DNA of 6,783 bases from CAYSHJ01 sp964589725 (lineage in GTDB: Bacteria; Planctomycetota; Planctomycetia; Planctomycetales; Planctomycetaceae): positions 1 through 6,783 of the forward strand of contig CAZPUJ010000088.1 in NCBI GenBank assembly GCA_964589725.1, read 5' to 3'. The notes beneath the pieces were generated by a model. The model saw nothing but the letters and a program-made list of their open reading frames with translations, was not told the origin of the DNA and did no database searches. How positions within the stretch are numbered: the first letter of the stretch is position 1; the number at the start of each line of letters is the position of its first letter. A program made the position numbers and the translations under genes. This document shows, in pieces, positions 5,962 through 6,783 of the stretch.

Positions 5962-6049
5962 GCAGACACGCACACTGACCCGAAGCGTAAGCGATGGCTG
6001 ATGCCACAGTCCCTCGCTTACGCTTCGGGTTAGTGTGAGACTCGTCTGC
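5962..6049. repeat. 24-bp hairpin between convergent genes, possible two-way terminator
   Basis: Bases 5971-5994 and 6014-6037 are inverted repeats matching at 23 of 24 positions. The single mismatch would be a G-U pair in a rightward transcript. A second, outer pairing of GCAGAC (5962-5967) with GTCTGC (6044-6049) extends the structure. The core CCCGAAGCGTAAGCGA is one I associate with dispersed repeats in planctomycetes. The element starts 8 bases after the alpha/beta hydrolase stop and ends 41 bases after the lipoprotein stop on the other strand, which suits a shared transcription stop. No T-run follows on either strand, so terminator function is inferred from position only. Confidence 0.7.
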
Positions 6050-6066
6050 GTGCAGTGTCGCAGTCT

Positions 6067-6079
6067 GGGCTGACGCCCC
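6067..6079. repeat. Core fragment of the 218-319 repeat family
   Basis: GGGCTGACGCCCC is identical to the core of the arm at 291-319 and forms the same small hairpin, GGGC-TGAC-GCCC. It lies 11 bases past the stop of the lipoprotein gene. As with the copy in PPK2, it is at the 3' end of a minus-strand gene. Thirteen bases with internal symmetry could arise by chance, so family membership is moderate. Confidence 0.4.
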
Positions 6080-6090
6080 TTCGCATCGAG

Positions 6091-6528
6091 TCACGGCCCA
6101 GCGCGAGCTTCGGTCCTCAGCCCGTTCGCGCGGCCGAGCAATTCTTGCGTCGGCAGGATTGGTGAGCTGGGCTGCAGTTGGTAATTGAACTCGTGTCGGT
6201 TGGTCAGTTGGAACGGCAGTAAGTTGTCGGCGAAGAAGTCGATTCCCGGGATTTGGTACCACGGCGTCGGCACGCGCTGCAGCGTCTTCAGCGTTTCATA
6301 ACCGTCTCTTTGCAAGACGATCTCGCGCGTGCCATAGTGCGTGAAGTCGATCGACGTCGGCGTCTCGCCGACCTCTTCGCCGTCGATCAACACGCGGGCA
6401 CCCGGCGGATTCGAGTTGACGGTCAACCGTCGATGCACGCAGCCGGACGAGAACAGCAGTAAGGCGATCGCACACAGCCCCCAGCGATAACCAACCACTC
6501 GTGCCCATGTGTCGCCGCGCGTCGGCAC
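6091..6528 (-). CDS. PEGA-domain lipoprotein
   Basis: From the GTG at 6528 the product has 145 residues. A type II signal peptide is visible: Arg residues near the start, a hydrophobic stretch (GLCAIALLLFSS), then lipobox FSSGC with the lipidated Cys at about residue 30. Next comes a PEGA domain (about 34-83), with SNPPGARVLIDGEEVGETP and a closing RDGYE. These beta-rich domains are carried by many surface proteins of planctomycetes and others. The tail after about residue 88 carries an aromatic patch (PWYQIPGIDFFADNLLPF) before a Gln/Pro-rich end, likely a second conserved segment of this lipoprotein type. Function is unknown; an envelope role is inferred. The frame runs upstream to an ATG at 6636, but those residues come from two dispersed repeats. 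GAGGGGG six bases before the GTG supports 6528; GTG 6498 is an alternative. Confidence 0.85.
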   Translation of the reverse strand: MPTRGDTWARVVGYRWGLCAIALLLFSSGCVHRRLTVNSNPPGARVLIDGEEVGETPTSIDFTHYGTREIVLQRDGYETLKTLQRVPTPWYQIPGIDFFADNLLPFQLTNRHEFNYQLQPSSPILPTQELLGRANGLRTEARAGP

Positions 6529-6548
6529 CGTTCGCCCCCTCACCCTAG

Positions 6549-6575
6549 CCCTCTCCCCCGAAGCGGGGGCGAGGG
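6549..6575. repeat. GC-rich hairpin repeat upstream of the lipoprotein gene
   Basis: CCCTC (6549-6553) pairs with GAGGG (6571-6575), and CCCCCG (6555-6560) with CGGGGG (6564-6569), around an AAG loop and one internal mismatch. With the adjoining CCCCCTCACCCTAGCC (6535-6550) this matches a dispersed repeat I recognise from many GC-rich bacterial genomes. Translated, it gives the typical repeat peptide SLAPASGERARVRG. Its left edge supplies the GAGGGGG used as the putative ribosome binding site of the lipoprotein gene. Confidence 0.7.
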
Positions 6576-6610
6576 AACAAGACGGCCGAACCTGCGCTGT
6601 CGTATTAATT

Positions 6611-6645
6611 GGCAATTGGCATTTGGCAATTGGCATTTGGCAATT
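6611..6645. repeat. Heptamer tandem repeat, five units
   Basis: Five consecutive heptamers alternate GGCAATT and GGCATTT (A-B-A-B-A), which is the same as a 14-bp unit repeated 2.5 times without error. It lies in the gap between the partial gene at the right edge and the lipoprotein gene. It is AT-rich compared with its surroundings. An in-frame ATG inside it (6636) is not a credible start for the lipoprotein. Confidence 0.8.
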
Positions 6646-6652
6646 CCCTTCC

Positions 6653-6783
6653 TCAGCGCGGCGTTTTCGGCATTGGAAAAGTTGGTCGATCGGAGGTGCG
6701 AGTCTCCGAGGCCGGCTGTGCGCGGTTGGCGTTGTCGGAACGAAGGCGGGGAGCTTCGGCCTCGGTCGTCTCCTTCAGGCCAG
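6653..6783 (-). CDS. C-terminal end of an unidentified protein (runs off the right edge)
   Basis: One minus-strand frame is open from the window edge to a TGA at 6655-6653, giving about 43 residues. They are polar and rich in Glu, Arg, Thr, Ser and Pro (for example KETTEAEAPRLRSDNANR, ending PMPKTPR), as in a disordered C-terminal tail. I recognise no domain. The evidence is only an open frame with plausible codon use, on the same strand as, and about 125 bases upstream of, the lipoprotein gene. The two may be co-transcribed. Confidence 0.4.
   Translation of the reverse strand, partial: GLKETTEAEAPRLRSDNANRAQPASETRTSDRPTFPMPKTPR

Noticed and set aside
6529..6636. Lipoprotein start at ATG 6636
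   Set aside because: The 36 extra residues are translations of the heptamer array and the GC-rich dispersed repeat, and they would bury the lipoprotein signal peptide far from the N-terminus.
6611..6645. CRISPR array
   Set aside because: The units are 7 or 14 bp and contiguous, with no unique spacers and no cas genes.
1..6783. tRNA, rRNA or insertion-sequence transposase genes
   Set aside because: I scanned both strands by eye for tRNA arms, conserved rRNA segments and transposase-like proteins and saw none.

Overview
The window reads as a stretch of chromosome from a planctomycete-type bacterium. The base composition is GC-rich, genes are widely spaced, and GTG starts are used. There is a secreted protein resembling planctomycete DUF6263-type families and a small PEGA lipoprotein. 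Almost every gap between genes holds a palindromic dispersed repeat of kinds I associate with planctomycete genomes. The phylum call is inference; there is no rRNA or other marker gene here.

Layout, left to right. On the minus strand, the 5' end of a HAD-family hydrolase gene (1-205) lies downstream of a PPK2-family polyphosphate kinase gene (293-1207). A 30-bp perfect inverted repeat (218-319) separates them and also encodes the last eight codons and stop of the kinase. Upstream of the kinase is a repeat cluster (1240-1414). Next, on the plus strand, is a secreted protein of unknown function (1624-2568). It converges on a minus-strand acetolactate synthase large subunit gene, ilvB (2711-4546), with an imperfect palindrome between them (2582-2683). 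Upstream of ilvB is a possible small exported-protein gene (4609-4827), then a second copy of the 1272-1414 repeat (4861-4981). On the plus strand follows an alpha/beta hydrolase (5126-5953). It converges, across a 24-bp hairpin (5971-6037), on a minus-strand PEGA lipoprotein (6091-6528). That gene is preceded by a GC-rich hairpin, a heptamer tandem repeat and the 3' end of another minus-strand gene (6653-6783).

The genes do not form one pathway. PPK2 (polyphosphate-driven nucleotide phosphorylation) and the HAD phosphatase may be co-transcribed. IlvB is a housekeeping enzyme of branched-chain amino acid synthesis, with no small-subunit gene beside it here. The PEGA lipoprotein and the partial gene upstream may form an operon.

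The most interesting signal is non-coding. Two paired elements (1272-1414 and 4861-4981) are each built from two inverted 41-nt units. Each unit has a GTAG-starting 20-nt conserved head and an 8-5-8 hairpin. The hairpin stems differ between units but keep pairing through compensatory changes, and a fifth, truncated unit lies at 1240-1266. This looks like a REP/BIME-type mobile palindrome family. Other repeats in the window appear to have supplied gene parts: the PPK2 stop codon and C-terminus, and the Shine-Dalgarno-like sequence of the lipoprotein.
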